64,000 bases of DNA from Lachnospiraceae bacterium (lineage in GTDB: Bacteria > Bacillota > Clostridia > Lachnospirales > Lachnospiraceae). This document shows, piece after piece, positions 1 through 9,142 of this stretch. Position 1 is the first letter of the stretch. Each line of letters starts with the position of its first letter. The notes below the pieces were generated by a model. That model did no database searches, had not been told where the DNA came from, and was given only the letters and a program-made list of their open reading frames with translations. The stretch is taken from assembly GCA_017453065.1 (NCBI GenBank), contig JAFTKW010000015.1:62001-126000 (forward strand), read 5' to 3'. Made by a program: the position numbers and the translations under genes.

Positions 1-37
1 CGACGAGGAAGAAGGAGAGTATAACGATGAAGATTAG
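1..37 (+). CDS. ftsE: C-terminal end of FtsE (partial)
   Basis: An open frame enters from the left edge and ends at the TAG at 35-37, giving an acidic tail DEEEGEYNDED. It overlaps the first codons of ftsX. FtsE, the ATPase partner of FtsX, is normally encoded directly upstream and often overlaps it, so this is inferred to be its last eleven residues. Nothing else of the protein is in the window, so the identity rests on position alone. Confidence 0.5.
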   Translation, partial: DEEEGEYNDED

Positions 38-929
38 AACCTTATTTTATATTCTCAGACAGGGTTTCAGAGGTATTTTTAGAAACAAACTTTTCACATT
101 GGCATCCATGGCTACTATAGCAGCTTGCTTGTTTTTGTTTGGCCTGTTTTACTCAGTGCTTACTAACTTCCAGCATATTGTTAAGACGGCTCAGGAAGGC
201 GTATCTGTAACGGTGTTCTTTGAAGAGGGCACAGAAGATGCTCGTATGAAGCAAATTGGAGACTTAATCTTGGCTCGTACGGAGGAAGTGGATCATATTG
301 AGTTTATTTCTGCAGACCAGGCATGGAAGGATTTTAGCGAGCAGATGAATTTCGGCGAACTGGCTGAGAATCTGCCGGAGAACCCTTTGGCAAACCATGC
401 AAATTATGAGATTTATGTAAAGGATGTTTCGAAACAGGCATCTTTGGTTACTTATCTGGAATCTATTCCAGATGTAAGAAAGGTTGTGCGCTCTGAGCTC
501 GCGGCAACTACTTTGTCTGGCGTGAATTTAATGATTGCCTACGTTTCGGGTGGTATCATTCTAATTCTTTTGGCGGTATCTGTATTCTTGATTAGCAATA
601 CCGTTACCATCGGTATTTCCGTTCGTCAGGAAGAGATTAATATTATGAAATATGTAGGTGCGACAGACTTTTTTGTAAGGGCACCGTTTGTGATAGAAGG
701 TATGATTATAGGATTGGTTGGAGCGGCGATTCCGCTGGGTGCAATCTATTACCTGTATGATTTGGTAATCAGTTATGCGCTGTCAGAATTCCCAATGCTG
801 ACTAATTTCCTAAATTTCTTGCCGGTAGGTACTGTGTTCAAAGTACTGGTGCCAATCTCCCTAATCATTGGAGTGGGCATTGGTTTCTTTGGAAGCTATG
901 TTACTACCAGAAAGCATTTGCACGTGTAA
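27..929 (+). CDS. ftsX: Cell division ABC transporter permease FtsX
   Basis: This 300-residue protein has the FtsX layout: a cytoplasmic start, one membrane helix at about 21-43, a large extracytoplasmic domain to about 165, then three helices near 170-195, 220-245 and 270-292. The stretch around residues 190-220 (ISNTVTIGISVRQEEINIMK, then YVGAT) is the cytoplasmic FtsX signature. In Gram-positive bacteria FtsEX activates peptidoglycan hydrolases at the membrane. The next gene encodes exactly such a coiled-coil M23 hydrolase, which supports the role. The start follows GAAGGAGAG at good spacing and overlaps the end of the preceding frame. Confidence 0.95.
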   Translation: MKIRTLFYILRQGFRGIFRNKLFTLASMATIAACLFLFGLFYSVLTNFQHIVKTAQEGVSVTVFFEEGTEDARMKQIGDLILARTEEVDHIEFISADQAWKDFSEQMNFGELAENLPENPLANHANYEIYVKDVSKQASLVTYLESIPDVRKVVRSELAATTLSGVNLMIAYVSGGIILILLAVSVFLISNTVTIGISVRQEEINIMKYVGATDFFVRAPFVIEGMIIGLVGAAIPLGAIYYLYDLVISYALSEFPMLTNFLNFLPVGTVFKVLVPISLIIGVGIGFFGSYVTTRKHLHV

Positions 930-976
930 GCCAGATCTGAAACCTTATAAACGACTTTGAAGATAAAGGTGCTTAG

Positions 977-2209
977 ATGAAGAAACTAAAGATTTTTATT
1001 ATGTGCATTCTTTGTACATCTTTGGCTTTGGGTATGGTCGGCTCCGTAGATGCTACGGGGGGAGTTGGCTCTGTTACCAGCCAGAGCATCAAGGACAAAG
1101 AAAATCAGATTAAAAAGGCAGAAAACGAACTGGATGAACTTGAGGATATGCTTTCTGATGTCAAGGCGATGAAAAAGTCTCTCGAGACCAAGAAGAGCAA
1201 TCTGAAGGAATATATTGCGGAATTGGATGCCAACTTAGAGATTATCATGGGCAAAATTGCAGAGTTAGAAGCGTTGATTGTCACTAAAGAAGCGGAGATT
1301 GAGCAGGCGGAAATAGACCTTGCCAATGCGCAGGCACAGGAATCTTTGCAGTATGAAATGCTGAAAGCTCACATACAAATGATGTATGAGCAGGGCGATA
1401 TGTTCTTTTATGATGTCATCATCTCTGGACAGGGGATTTCGGATATTCTGACCAAGATGGAGTATGTAAATCAGTTTGTAGCGTACGACAAACAGGTTTG
1501 GGATAGTTATATTCTTAACCGTGAATTGGTGGAATACTGCAAGATGACCTTGGATGCAGAAAAAGTGGTGTTAGACGAGGCCAAGGCCGGTGTGGAATCA
1601 GAAAAGGACGCGCTGGAAGAACTGATTGCAGAGAAGGAAGCACAGATTGTAGCCTACGATAGCGATATCAAGAATAAAGAACAGGCGATTAAAGATTATG
1701 AGGAATATATCCAGGAGCAGGAGGAAGTCATTGCTGCTCTAGAAAAAGCAGTGGAAGAGGAGCGCAAACAGCTCATTGCTCAAAGTGGGGCAGTTCTTAC
1801 CTATGATGGTGGAGCGTTTGTATTTCCAGTTGCCAAGTATACCCGTGTTTCCAGTGAATTTGGATGGCGTATACACCCTACTTTGGGTGTCAACAAATTC
1901 CACAACGGAGTAGACTTAGCATCTCCTACAGGAACCAATATTTATGCTGCTTACGATGGAATTGTAGTGGCGGCAACCTATAGTAAAACTATGGGTAATT
2001 ATGTGATGATTAATCACGGAAGTGGTCTTTATACCATTTATATGCACGCATCCAAGCTATATGTGAAGAAGGATGATATTGTGCTGAGAGGCAACACGAT
2101 TGCTGCAGTAGGTAGCACTGGCCGAAGTACAGGTCCTCATCTGCATTTTGGTGTGCGTAAGGATGGAACATACGTGAGTCCTTGGAATTACATTTCCAAG
2201 AAGAAGTGA
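977..2209 (+). CDS. Coiled-coil M23 murein hydrolase or hydrolase activator (EnvC/PcsB-like)
   Basis: The protein has 410 residues. It opens with a signal peptide (KKLKIFIMCILC, cleavage near 26), followed by a long coiled coil of Glu/Lys/Leu/Ala-rich heptads from about 35 to 265, and a LytM/M23 domain from about 275 to the end. Zinc-ligand motifs are present: HNGVD (His309 and Asp313) and HLHFG (His388, His390). The ligands are intact, so it may be an active endopeptidase rather than a degenerate activator. It lies 47 bases after ftsX, matching the known pairing of FtsEX with coiled-coil hydrolases such as EnvC, PcsB and CwlO. Inferred role: septal or lateral wall cleavage gated by FtsEX. 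Confidence 0.9.
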   Translation: MKKLKIFIMCILCTSLALGMVGSVDATGGVGSVTSQSIKDKENQIKKAENELDELEDMLSDVKAMKKSLETKKSNLKEYIAELDANLEIIMGKIAELEALIVTKEAEIEQAEIDLANAQAQESLQYEMLKAHIQMMYEQGDMFFYDVIISGQGISDILTKMEYVNQFVAYDKQVWDSYILNRELVEYCKMTLDAEKVVLDEAKAGVESEKDALEELIAEKEAQIVAYDSDIKNKEQAIKDYEEYIQEQEEVIAALEKAVEEERKQLIAQSGAVLTYDGGAFVFPVAKYTRVSSEFGWRIHPTLGVNKFHNGVDLASPTGTNIYAAYDGIVVAATYSKTMGNYVMINHGSGLYTIYMHASKLYVKKDDIVLRGNTIAAVGSTGRSTGPHLHFGVRKDGTYVSPWNYISKKK

Positions 2210-2235
2210 GTGCAAGGTGACTTGCAAGGAAAGGA

Positions 2236-3564
2236 GTGCCGCTAGGTACGGCAATTAAGCTTATGGACAACAACTTTGGATATTATCAGAGACCCGTACA
2301 GGAGAAACCTCACAAAGGGAAGTATTTTTTGGGAGGAATGGCAGCAGGCCTAGGTGTAGCACTTTTTTTGGCAGCAGTTGTATTTATTTTTGTGGCAATT
2401 GGAAAGATTGTCAGCACGGATTACAGTGAACCAGTAGCAGGTAACAATCCTGGGCAAGAAACCACTGGTGAAACTACGGAAGATCAGGCGGTTACTGAAG
2501 AACTGATACAGAAAATGGAACTGGTAGAGCAGGTGATTGACAGATACTTTTACCAGGAAGAAACCGACAAACAGGCTATGGTAGATAGCATTTTGAAGGG
2601 TATGGTTAGCTCCTTGGGAGACCCATATTCTGAATATTATACAGCGGAAGAATTACAGGAAACCTTGGAGAGCATCCAGGGCGTTTACTATGGCATTGGT
2701 GCCTATGTGTCTATGGATACCGATATGGGTCTTGCCAAGATCAGTGGTATTATCGATGGAGCACCTGCAGCAGAAGTAGACATTCGCGTAGATGATTATA
2801 TTTATGCGGTGGGAGGAGAGGAGACCTATGGTCTTTCCCTCACAGAGGTTGTAAGCCTAATCAAAGGGCCGGAAGGAACTAAGGTTGTAATTACATTTTT
2901 GAGAGATGGCGAGTATGTAGATGTCGAGGTGGAAAGACGCAAAGTGGAATCTCCTACGGTGCAACAGGAGATGTTTGATGGCGGCATGGCATATATTCAG
3001 ATTACAGAGTTTGACGAAGTGACAATTGACCAGTTCACAGAAGCCTTGGCAGTGGCTAAAGGATCGGGTATGAAGGGGTTGATTATTGACCTTCGTGCAA
3101 ATCCTGGCGGAAGCTTGAATGCGGTGGTAGAGATTGCACGCAGAATTCTGCCAGAAGGATTGATTGTCTATACAGAGGACAGAGAAGGTAATCGCAAAGA
3201 GTATTCCTGCGATGGAAAGAGAGAGTTAGAGGTCCCATTGGTAGTTTTGATTGATGGCAACTCTGCAAGTGCATCTGAAATATTGGCAGGAGCAATCAAA
3301 GACTACGGATTGGGAACTTTGGTAGGCACCACTACCTTTGGTAAGGGTATTGTACAGCAGCCTATTACTTTGAGTGACGGTTCCGCAGTGAAGCTTACCA
3401 TCAGCACATACTATACTCCAAACGGAACTAACATTCATGGTACAGGCGTAGAGCCAGACATTGTGTGTGAATTTGACGGCGACAGATACTACAGCGAAGA
3501 AGAATACGACAATCAGTTGGAAAAAGCAAAAGAAGTTTTGGCAGAGTTGATAAAGAACCAATAA
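2236..3564 (+). CDS. S41 family C-terminal processing peptidase (CtpA/CtpB-like)
   Basis: The 442-residue protein carries one N-terminal membrane anchor at about 35-60, an acidic linker, a PDZ domain at about 145-230 and an S41 protease core. The Ser-Lys-Gln catalytic set is visible: Ser345 in NSASASE, Lys370 in FGKG and Gln374 four residues later, the spacing found in B. subtilis CtpB. It should act outside the membrane, trimming the C-termini of substrates. The start is uncertain. GTG 2236 follows an AAGGA five bases upstream; the next ATG, at 2263, has no good ribosome site but would still leave an intact membrane anchor. It continues the ftsEX-M23 transcription unit. Confidence 0.93.
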   Translation: MPLGTAIKLMDNNFGYYQRPVQEKPHKGKYFLGGMAAGLGVALFLAAVVFIFVAIGKIVSTDYSEPVAGNNPGQETTGETTEDQAVTEELIQKMELVEQVIDRYFYQEETDKQAMVDSILKGMVSSLGDPYSEYYTAEELQETLESIQGVYYGIGAYVSMDTDMGLAKISGIIDGAPAAEVDIRVDDYIYAVGGEETYGLSLTEVVSLIKGPEGTKVVITFLRDGEYVDVEVERRKVESPTVQQEMFDGGMAYIQITEFDEVTIDQFTEALAVAKGSGMKGLIIDLRANPGGSLNAVVEIARRILPEGLIVYTEDREGNRKEYSCDGKRELEVPLVVLIDGNSASASEILAGAIKDYGLGTLVGTTTFGKGIVQQPITLSDGSAVKLTISTYYTPNGTNIHGTGVEPDIVCEFDGDRYYSEEEYDNQLEKAKEVLAELIKNQ

Positions 3565-3583
3565 GGTTTTGACGAGGTAGGAT

Positions 3584-5659
3584 ATGCTCAGAAGATTCGA
3601 ACTTTGGCTAGATGAGAGCGGCGACTTTTTCAAGGAAAAAGAAAAAAGAATGGAAAGCTTGTTGCCATCCTTAATAGGTGGCCTGCTTGTGCCTGTGGAA
3701 AAGGTATCTGCTGTGCTTCGCGACGCCATGGTGGAGAGTGAGAGGAACCATGCCAATCGACTTACCGATGTAGACAAGAGAGAGTATGTACTTCCTATCT
3801 TGAAAAAACTAGCTTGGGAGCATGATATCTGGCAGGTTTTCTTTGAAAATTCTCAGTATGAAGATGCTCCAAGCAACAGACATTTATATTTAAGACTGAT
3901 GGCAGAGGGCATCTTGCAGCTGATGCAGAAATTAGATGGTCTGTATGAGAGCGTGGAACTGTGCGTTTGGATTGCCCAGCGTCAGGATGTACATTGCCCA
4001 AACCCGGAGAGAAGGCGTATCGGGGAGGCAGAATATATTGCTGCGCTTAAAAGAGTGATGGAACAGCGCAAAAAAGAGCATAGCATCCTGTTCAACGAGG
4101 GCAGTAAGGTGCACTTTGTGGTGGTTCCAGCTGGCGCTGAAATGCGTATTCAGTTGGCGGATTTTGCCTGCAACACCAGATTGACCAGATTTAGTGAGGC
4201 TTTTGATGGTGTGCGTGAGGAAGTAGAGCGTCTGTATGAGAAGGCTCATATTTTTGATTTGCACGAATCCAGAAGTGAAAATTATATTAAGATATGCATG
4301 GAAAAAGGGGATGTGGCAGATGCTCTGATGGAGTTATTTACCACTTGGGAGCCTTTGGATAGGGCAGAGCAAATTGACTATGTGCTGAAATCCATGCAGA
4401 ACAATTCCAAGGAACAGAATGAAGTATTGCTAAAGCAATGCACGACGGAGATAGAGACTTATTTGTATGCCCAGGATGATTATCAGATGGGCGAATTGTT
4501 TTTGCGGATACTACTAGAGGAATTGGTGCCAAAGTTAAAGGAGTACCAGTTGCCCTATCAGCCTTTTGTCTTTCGATTGCAGATGTCCCTGATAGAACTA
4601 TTCACCAAGTTGGGAAATACCATTGCAGCACGAAAAGTACTTAGGGATTGCAAGAGCAATTTGAGTGGGTCTTTGGAGCAGATTGGTGATTTGTGGCTAC
4701 TTCTGTCCAAGGAAGCGTTGCTTTGCTATGACGAGGGAAAACAGCTCGAGGCAGAGCAAATCATGGCCAGTGTGTGTGAAAGCCAAAGAAACTTAAAAGA
4801 GTTTTTAGAGCAAGAACAATTATTGGAAGGCTATGAGATAGAACAGCGAATGGAAGGGTACGGAAGTGCCTTAAGTATGTATATATATGTGATGCTTTCC
4901 AGGCATAAGGAGCCTTCTGCGTATCAGAAGCTTTCTGCACTTTTGGAGGAAGCGATGCTACAGTTTGGGGCATCTGGTGCCAAGAGAGAGCGTCTGTGCA
5001 GATATCGGAGTTTGTTGGAAGCCAAGGCTGGGCACGTAGAAAGTGCACTGCAGTGGCTATTTGGCGTTGAAAAAGTAGTGGATGATTATACCTTTAGACA
5101 ACAGTGTAGTCAGTATCTGAAAACGCTTCAGCTTAGAAAGGATAGCAGAGATATCCAGTTTGGCGTGATGTATTATCTGGAAATCTTAAATGAGGCAAGA
5201 GTAAGAAGGGAGAGCCTTTCAAGGACCATGGCGGGTGCTCTGGGGGAACAGCATGCTCTTTTGGAATACTTAGGTATCCGCAATGAGAGTGAATCTCTTC
5301 CCAATGAAGTGGACACAACAGGGGTTTCTCAAAAAGAAAGCGGTTGTCAGAACTATCATCCACTGGAACAGATTTATGGGCTTTACGCAGATTACCTGAT
5401 GAGCCAGAATCGAAACGAAGAAGCGCATGCATTGTACCGCAAGGCCATAGAAATCTGTTTTGGATTTTTGGATTATGTAACGATGAATATAGCTGGGCTA
5501 AGAATAGTCCCAAGATTTTTAGAGTGCCTAACTAAAATGGGAAATAAAGAGGCAGCAGAATATGAGCGAGAGGTCTGTTTGGAACAGGTAGATTTATTGC
5601 TAAAGCAGCCTTTAGAGGACGAAACAAGGGCTCTTATTGTGACACTGAGTGCCTTTTAA
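3584..5659 (+). CDS. DUF3800-like domain fused to a TPR-like helical region
   Basis: This 691-residue soluble protein starts with the DUF3800 signature LDESGDF at about residue 8 and has a matching late motif, QLADFACNTR, near 188. DUF3800 proteins have an RNase H-like fold, often occur near mobile or defence genes, and have no firmly established function. From about residue 215 to the end the sequence is helical with repeat-like hydrophobic spacing, including a TPR-like YLMSQNRNEEAHALYRKAIE stretch near 607. The combination is unusual in length for the family. The gene sits between the protease and a histidine kinase with 14-19 base gaps, so it is probably co-transcribed. I assign no function. 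Confidence 0.7.
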   Translation: MLRRFELWLDESGDFFKEKEKRMESLLPSLIGGLLVPVEKVSAVLRDAMVESERNHANRLTDVDKREYVLPILKKLAWEHDIWQVFFENSQYEDAPSNRHLYLRLMAEGILQLMQKLDGLYESVELCVWIAQRQDVHCPNPERRRIGEAEYIAALKRVMEQRKKEHSILFNEGSKVHFVVVPAGAEMRIQLADFACNTRLTRFSEAFDGVREEVERLYEKAHIFDLHESRSENYIKICMEKGDVADALMELFTTWEPLDRAEQIDYVLKSMQNNSKEQNEVLLKQCTTEIETYLYAQDDYQMGELFLRILLEELVPKLKEYQLPYQPFVFRLQMSLIELFTKLGNTIAARKVLRDCKSNLSGSLEQIGDLWLLLSKEALLCYDEGKQLEAEQIMASVCESQRNLKEFLEQEQLLEGYEIEQRMEGYGSALSMYIYVMLSRHKEPSAYQKLSALLEEAMLQFGASGAKRERLCRYRSLLEAKAGHVESALQWLFGVEKVVDDYTFRQQCSQYLKTLQLRKDSRDIQFGVMYYLEILNEARVRRESLSRTMAGALGEQHALLEYLGIRNESESLPNEVDTTGVSQKESGCQNYHPLEQIYGLYADYLMSQNRNEEAHALYRKAIEICFGFLDYVTMNIAGLRIVPRFLECLTKMGNKEAAEYEREVCLEQVDLLLKQPLEDETRALIVTLSAF

Positions 5660-5673
5660 GTGGAGAAAAAATT

Positions 5674-7950
5674 ATGAATCTCATTTACAACATTCATTAT
5701 GGGGTGGCGGCAGCATTATTTGCTATTATTTTGCTTCTGTATATGCGCCTCATGTACGGAGTCAGATCGAAATCTAGTAAAGCATTTCAGGGGCTTATAT
5801 TGGTGCTACTGGTTTGTGATGTGCTGGATGTAATTACAGCCATTACAATCAGTTATCATGCGCAGATTCCATGGATGCTAAACATGTTTTTAAACACCAT
5901 GTTTTTCTTTTCGACTATGATGCTTGGATATGCCTTTTTAGGGTATGCAAAGCAATATACTTATAAAGATTTTGCGCCAAAACTTCTCGGCATCATTGGT
6001 GAAGTTTTTTTGGCCTTGTATGTGGTAATGCTGATTGTCAACTGGTTTACAGGTTGGATGTTTGTGATTGATCCGGTCACGGGCTATCAACATGGCGCGT
6101 GGTACAATGCATCTTATATTGTTCCGTTTTTCTATGTGGTTGCAGCGATGATTTTGTTTTTTAAGAGTTATAGAGAAATCACGTTGTCTAGTAGAATAGC
6201 CCTTTGTCTATATATTTTGATAGGTATCACAGGACCAGTGCTTCAGGCGACTGTTTTCCCAGATGTGCTATTGACACAGTTTACGATTATTTTGGGACTT
6301 TTGATGATTATGTTTACGGTAGAGAGCCCGGATTACGATAAACTGATGGCCACTATGAAGGAACTGGAAGAGACAAAGGCGTTGGCAGAAAGTGCAATGA
6401 ATCAGGCTCAAGAAGCCAATCAGGCGAAGTCAGATTTCCTGGCCAGCATGTCCCATGAACTTCGCACGCCTATCAATGTAGTACTTGGCATGAATGAAAT
6501 GATCATGCGTGAGTCCAAAGAGGAAAGTACATTAAATTATGCAAAAGATATAGATAACTCCAGCCAGATGCTGCTAAATCTGGTAAATGATATTTTGGAT
6601 TTTTCCAAGATTGAAGCTGGTAAGATGCAGATTGTTTCTGTGAAATATCAGATGGATTCCCTGCTTCATGATTTGTATGTTATGACAAAAAGCCGGGCAG
6701 AGAAAAAGGAATTGGGTCTACGCTTTGACATTGATCCCAATACCCCTAACGTATTAAAGGGAGATGAAGTGCGTATCAGACAGATTGCACTTAATCTGCT
6801 GAGCAACGCTGTAAAATATACGGACAAGGGTCATATTACCTTGACTTTGGAGAGTAGAAGGACTGCGCTTGACAAGGTAGAGATAAACTTAGCTGTACAT
6901 GACACAGGAAGAGGAATCCGACCGGAAGACCAGAATGCATTGTTCAACTCTTTTACCCGTGTGGATGAAGCGAAAAACCGAAACATCGAAGGGACAGGTT
7001 TGGGATTGGCCATTACAAAGAACCTGGTAGAAATGATGGGCGGAGAAATCTCTGTAAACAGCCTGTATGGTGCGGGGTCTGTGTTCCGCGTGAAGTTTGC
7101 TCAGGAAATAATAGACGACAAGCCTATTGGACGTTTTGAACAGCGTATTGAAGCGGTGGAAAATACGACATCCTATCGCCGAACATTCGTGGCACCCGAA
7201 GCTAGTGTATTAGTGGTGGATGATGTGGCCATGAATCTGAGAGTGTTCAGTAATCTGTTGAAAGAAACGGAGATTCAGATTGATACTGCAGAAAGTGGCA
7301 AGAGAGCACTTGAACTGATTGCTCAGAAAAAATATCACTTAATCTTCTTGGATCATATGATGCCAGAGATGGATGGTATGGAGTGTATGGATAGGATTAA
7401 GAAGATGATTGAAAATCCTAATTATGACACACCAGTCGTGATGCTTACTGCAAATGCTATAGTAGGAGTGAGAGAAGAGTATCTTAATGCTGGCTTTTGC
7501 GATTATATGAGTAAGCCGTTCAAGGGCAAGGATTTGGAAAAACTCATCATGACATATATTCCTGAAAATCTAATCACTATGGGCGATGTGAAGGGGGATT
7601 CTAAAGTAGTGCTTCATGTTGGCAAAGGCCTGGAATTTTGTGGTGGCAATGAAGTCCTTTATCATCAGGTGCTTAGAGATTATGTAGAGGAAGACAGAAG
7701 CGAAGCTCTTCACGGTTATTGGGAGGCAGAAGACTGGGTTAATTACAGGGTTCAGATACATGCGATTAAGAGCACTTCTCAGACCATTGGTGCTTTACAC
7801 TTGTACGAGGTGGCAAAAGAGTTAGAAGAAGCCGTAAAAGATGGCAATTATGAGTTTGTCAAAGAGCATCATGAAGGAGTCTTAAGAGAATACAGAGAAT
7901 TGATTGATCAGATCAGACAAAATGAAGTTGACTGGGATGCCCTCAATTAA
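5674..7950 (+). CDS. Membrane hybrid histidine kinase (7TM-HisKA-HATPase-REC-Hpt)
   Basis: The 758-residue protein starts with about seven membrane helices (residues 8-222), then a short coiled coil, a HisKA domain with phospho-acceptor His261 in SHELRTP, an HATPase domain ending near 485 with the GTGLGLAIT box, a receiver domain with Asp560 in LDHMMPEMDG, and a C-terminal Hpt domain with His696 in HAIKS. The full His-Asp-His relay is therefore in one chain, and the output would be a separate response regulator that is not encoded nearby. The ligand is unknown; the N-terminal 7TM region resembles sensor modules common in Clostridia. A strong terminator follows directly, ending the transcription unit. 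Confidence 0.93.
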   Translation: MNLIYNIHYGVAAALFAIILLLYMRLMYGVRSKSSKAFQGLILVLLVCDVLDVITAITISYHAQIPWMLNMFLNTMFFFSTMMLGYAFLGYAKQYTYKDFAPKLLGIIGEVFLALYVVMLIVNWFTGWMFVIDPVTGYQHGAWYNASYIVPFFYVVAAMILFFKSYREITLSSRIALCLYILIGITGPVLQATVFPDVLLTQFTIILGLLMIMFTVESPDYDKLMATMKELEETKALAESAMNQAQEANQAKSDFLASMSHELRTPINVVLGMNEMIMRESKEESTLNYAKDIDNSSQMLLNLVNDILDFSKIEAGKMQIVSVKYQMDSLLHDLYVMTKSRAEKKELGLRFDIDPNTPNVLKGDEVRIRQIALNLLSNAVKYTDKGHITLTLESRRTALDKVEINLAVHDTGRGIRPEDQNALFNSFTRVDEAKNRNIEGTGLGLAITKNLVEMMGGEISVNSLYGAGSVFRVKFAQEIIDDKPIGRFEQRIEAVENTTSYRRTFVAPEASVLVVDDVAMNLRVFSNLLKETEIQIDTAESGKRALELIAQKKYHLIFLDHMMPEMDGMECMDRIKKMIENPNYDTPVVMLTANAIVGVREEYLNAGFCDYMSKPFKGKDLEKLIMTYIPENLITMGDVKGDSKVVLHVGKGLEFCGGNEVLYHQVLRDYVEEDRSEALHGYWEAEDWVNYRVQIHAIKSTSQTIGALHLYEVAKELEEAVKDGNYEFVKEHHEGVLREYRELIDQIRQNEVDWDALN

Positions 7951-7957
7951 GCAAAAT

Positions 7958-7992
7958 CAAACACCCTCCAATTTTTGGAGGGTGTTTGTTGT
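7958..7992 (+). terminator. Rho-independent terminator after the hybrid kinase gene
   Basis: A perfect 13-bp inverted repeat (7958-7970 with 7976-7988, core ACACCCTCCA/TGGAGGGTGT) with a five-base loop is followed by a T-rich tail. It begins seven bases after the kinase stop codon. Confidence 0.85.
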
Positions 7993-8061
7993 TGCCGAAG
8001 GATGAGGAAATATGCATGTTTGGCACGGCACTCGCATAGATATCTTGTGGGGGTGAAAATC

Positions 8062-8544
8062 ATGCAAATTGAATGGAACAAAATAGAATGGAAAAAATTG
8101 ATAGTTTGTGTTGCTATACCACTTGCTGTGGGTGCTCTGTCAGCCTATTTTTCTGGCGGAATGAACAATTTTGATAGTTTGGTGAAACCACCATTGTCTC
8201 CGCCTGGTTGGGTATTTCCTGTGGTGTGGACCATACTGTACACACTGATGGGAATAGCATCCTATCTGGTGCTGGTTTCTGAGGAAAGTAGTATGGTAAA
8301 GAGCAATGCGCTCGCAGTCTACGGAGTACAACTGATTTTCAATTTTTTCTGGTCGATTATATTTTTTCGATACCAGTGCTATGGCTGTGCGTTCGTGTGG
8401 CTACTTCTTTTGGAAGTATTTGTGGTACTGACCGCGCTTTTGTTTGGACAGATTGACAAGCGGGCAGGCTGGTTGATGGTGCCTTACATAGTTTGGGTGG
8501 CCTTTGCAGGTTACTTAAATGCGGGCATAGCACTTTTAAACTAA
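8062..8544 (+). CDS. tspO: TspO/MBR family membrane protein
   Basis: This 160-residue protein has five predicted membrane helices and the TspO/MBR motifs: KPPLSPPGWVFPVVWTILY near residues 35-53 and a late WVAFAGYLN. TspO proteins bind porphyrins, heme precursors and sterol-like ligands in the membrane; the bacterial role is usually stress- or tetrapyrrole-related. The start at 8062 was chosen because GGGGGTG lies six bases upstream and it gives the usual family length. A longer in-frame start at 7975 would begin inside the preceding terminator. It converges on the next gene, with the stop codons overlapping by three bases. Confidence 0.92.
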   Translation: MQIEWNKIEWKKLIVCVAIPLAVGALSAYFSGGMNNFDSLVKPPLSPPGWVFPVVWTILYTLMGIASYLVLVSEESSMVKSNALAVYGVQLIFNFFWSIIFFRYQCYGCAFVWLLLLEVFVVLTALLFGQIDKRAGWLMVPYIVWVAFAGYLNAGIALLN

Positions 8545-8975
8545 AGGTAACAGCGAATGTCCTGTACCAGTTTTTCTTCCAGATTGATGAGACGCTTGGC
8601 AATGTCTTTGGCATCCTCGCTAGCTGCCTCATACTGATTTAAATAACGGCTGAGGGATTTGACGCCCATGTTGCAACCATCGGTCATCAGGTCTGCAATG
8701 GTGTGGTCAGATTCCTCCATAACCAATTTCATATTGGTTTTCATCCAAGACATGCTTTTGGCCATAGCGCTTGGCTCCTTGCCGTCGTCGTGGTATTGAT
8801 TTAACATTTTTTGAACTTCGTCCTGTAACACCACATGTTTTTCTTTGCACTCTGAGAGTGCGTCCTCTAACTTGTCGTCCTCTACATATCCAAGAACATC
8901 GTCAATAGAAGAAACTCCCATTTTAATGCCTGCATCACATTCGCGAAGTAGTTTGATGGTATCCTGTTCAATCAT
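8541..8975 (-). CDS. Small helical-bundle protein (ferritin-like/DUF2383-type)
   Basis: The 144-residue soluble protein is almost wholly helical and acidic. It contains amphipathic segments such as ECDAGIKMGVSSIDDVLGYV and a C-terminal TDGCNMGVKSLSRYLNQY. The pattern fits a four-helix-bundle of the ferritin-like/DUF2383 kind, with several Glu and His residues, but no clear di-iron EXXH pair is evident. The start follows AAAAGGAG at good spacing. The gene is alone on its strand, convergent with tspO. Function is unknown; a stress or storage role is only a guess. Confidence 0.65.
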   Translation of the reverse strand: MIEQDTIKLLRECDAGIKMGVSSIDDVLGYVEDDKLEDALSECKEKHVVLQDEVQKMLNQYHDDGKEPSAMAKSMSWMKTNMKLVMEESDHTIADLMTDGCNMGVKSLSRYLNQYEAASEDAKDIAKRLINLEEKLVQDIRCYL

Positions 8976-9090
8976 AATTATTCTCCTTTTTTAATTTGTC
9001 TGTCCTAATATTGTGCTCCGAAGGAGTAGAAATATTCAGAAAGGGTGATGGAAGCAATTTTATGATGTCCCTTAACAATCCCTCGGTCTT

Positions 9091-9124
9091 GTGTTAAGAT
9101 GGAAATAAGTGGTTCGCTTAACAC
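9091..9124. promoter_or_regulatory. Candidate operator in front of the WYL regulator
   Basis: An 8-bp inverted repeat GTGTTAAG (9091-9098) and CTTAACAC (9117-9124) lies 19-52 bases upstream of the WYL regulator start. A further CTTAAC half-site lies at 9071-9076. The position just before the start codon suits autoregulation, but no protein-site link can be shown from sequence. Confidence 0.35.
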
Positions 9125-9142
9125 TTTGGGGAGAGACAGCTT

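Noticed and set aside
7975-8061. Longer N-terminus for TspO beginning at 7975
   Set aside because: It would start inside the terminator stem and add 29 residues with no family match; the ATG at 8062 has a good ribosome site.
9013-9023. Short palindrome CTCCGAAGGAG upstream of the helical-bundle gene
   Set aside because: Only four base pairs with a three-base centre; this is expected by chance in a region containing ribosome-site-like sequence.
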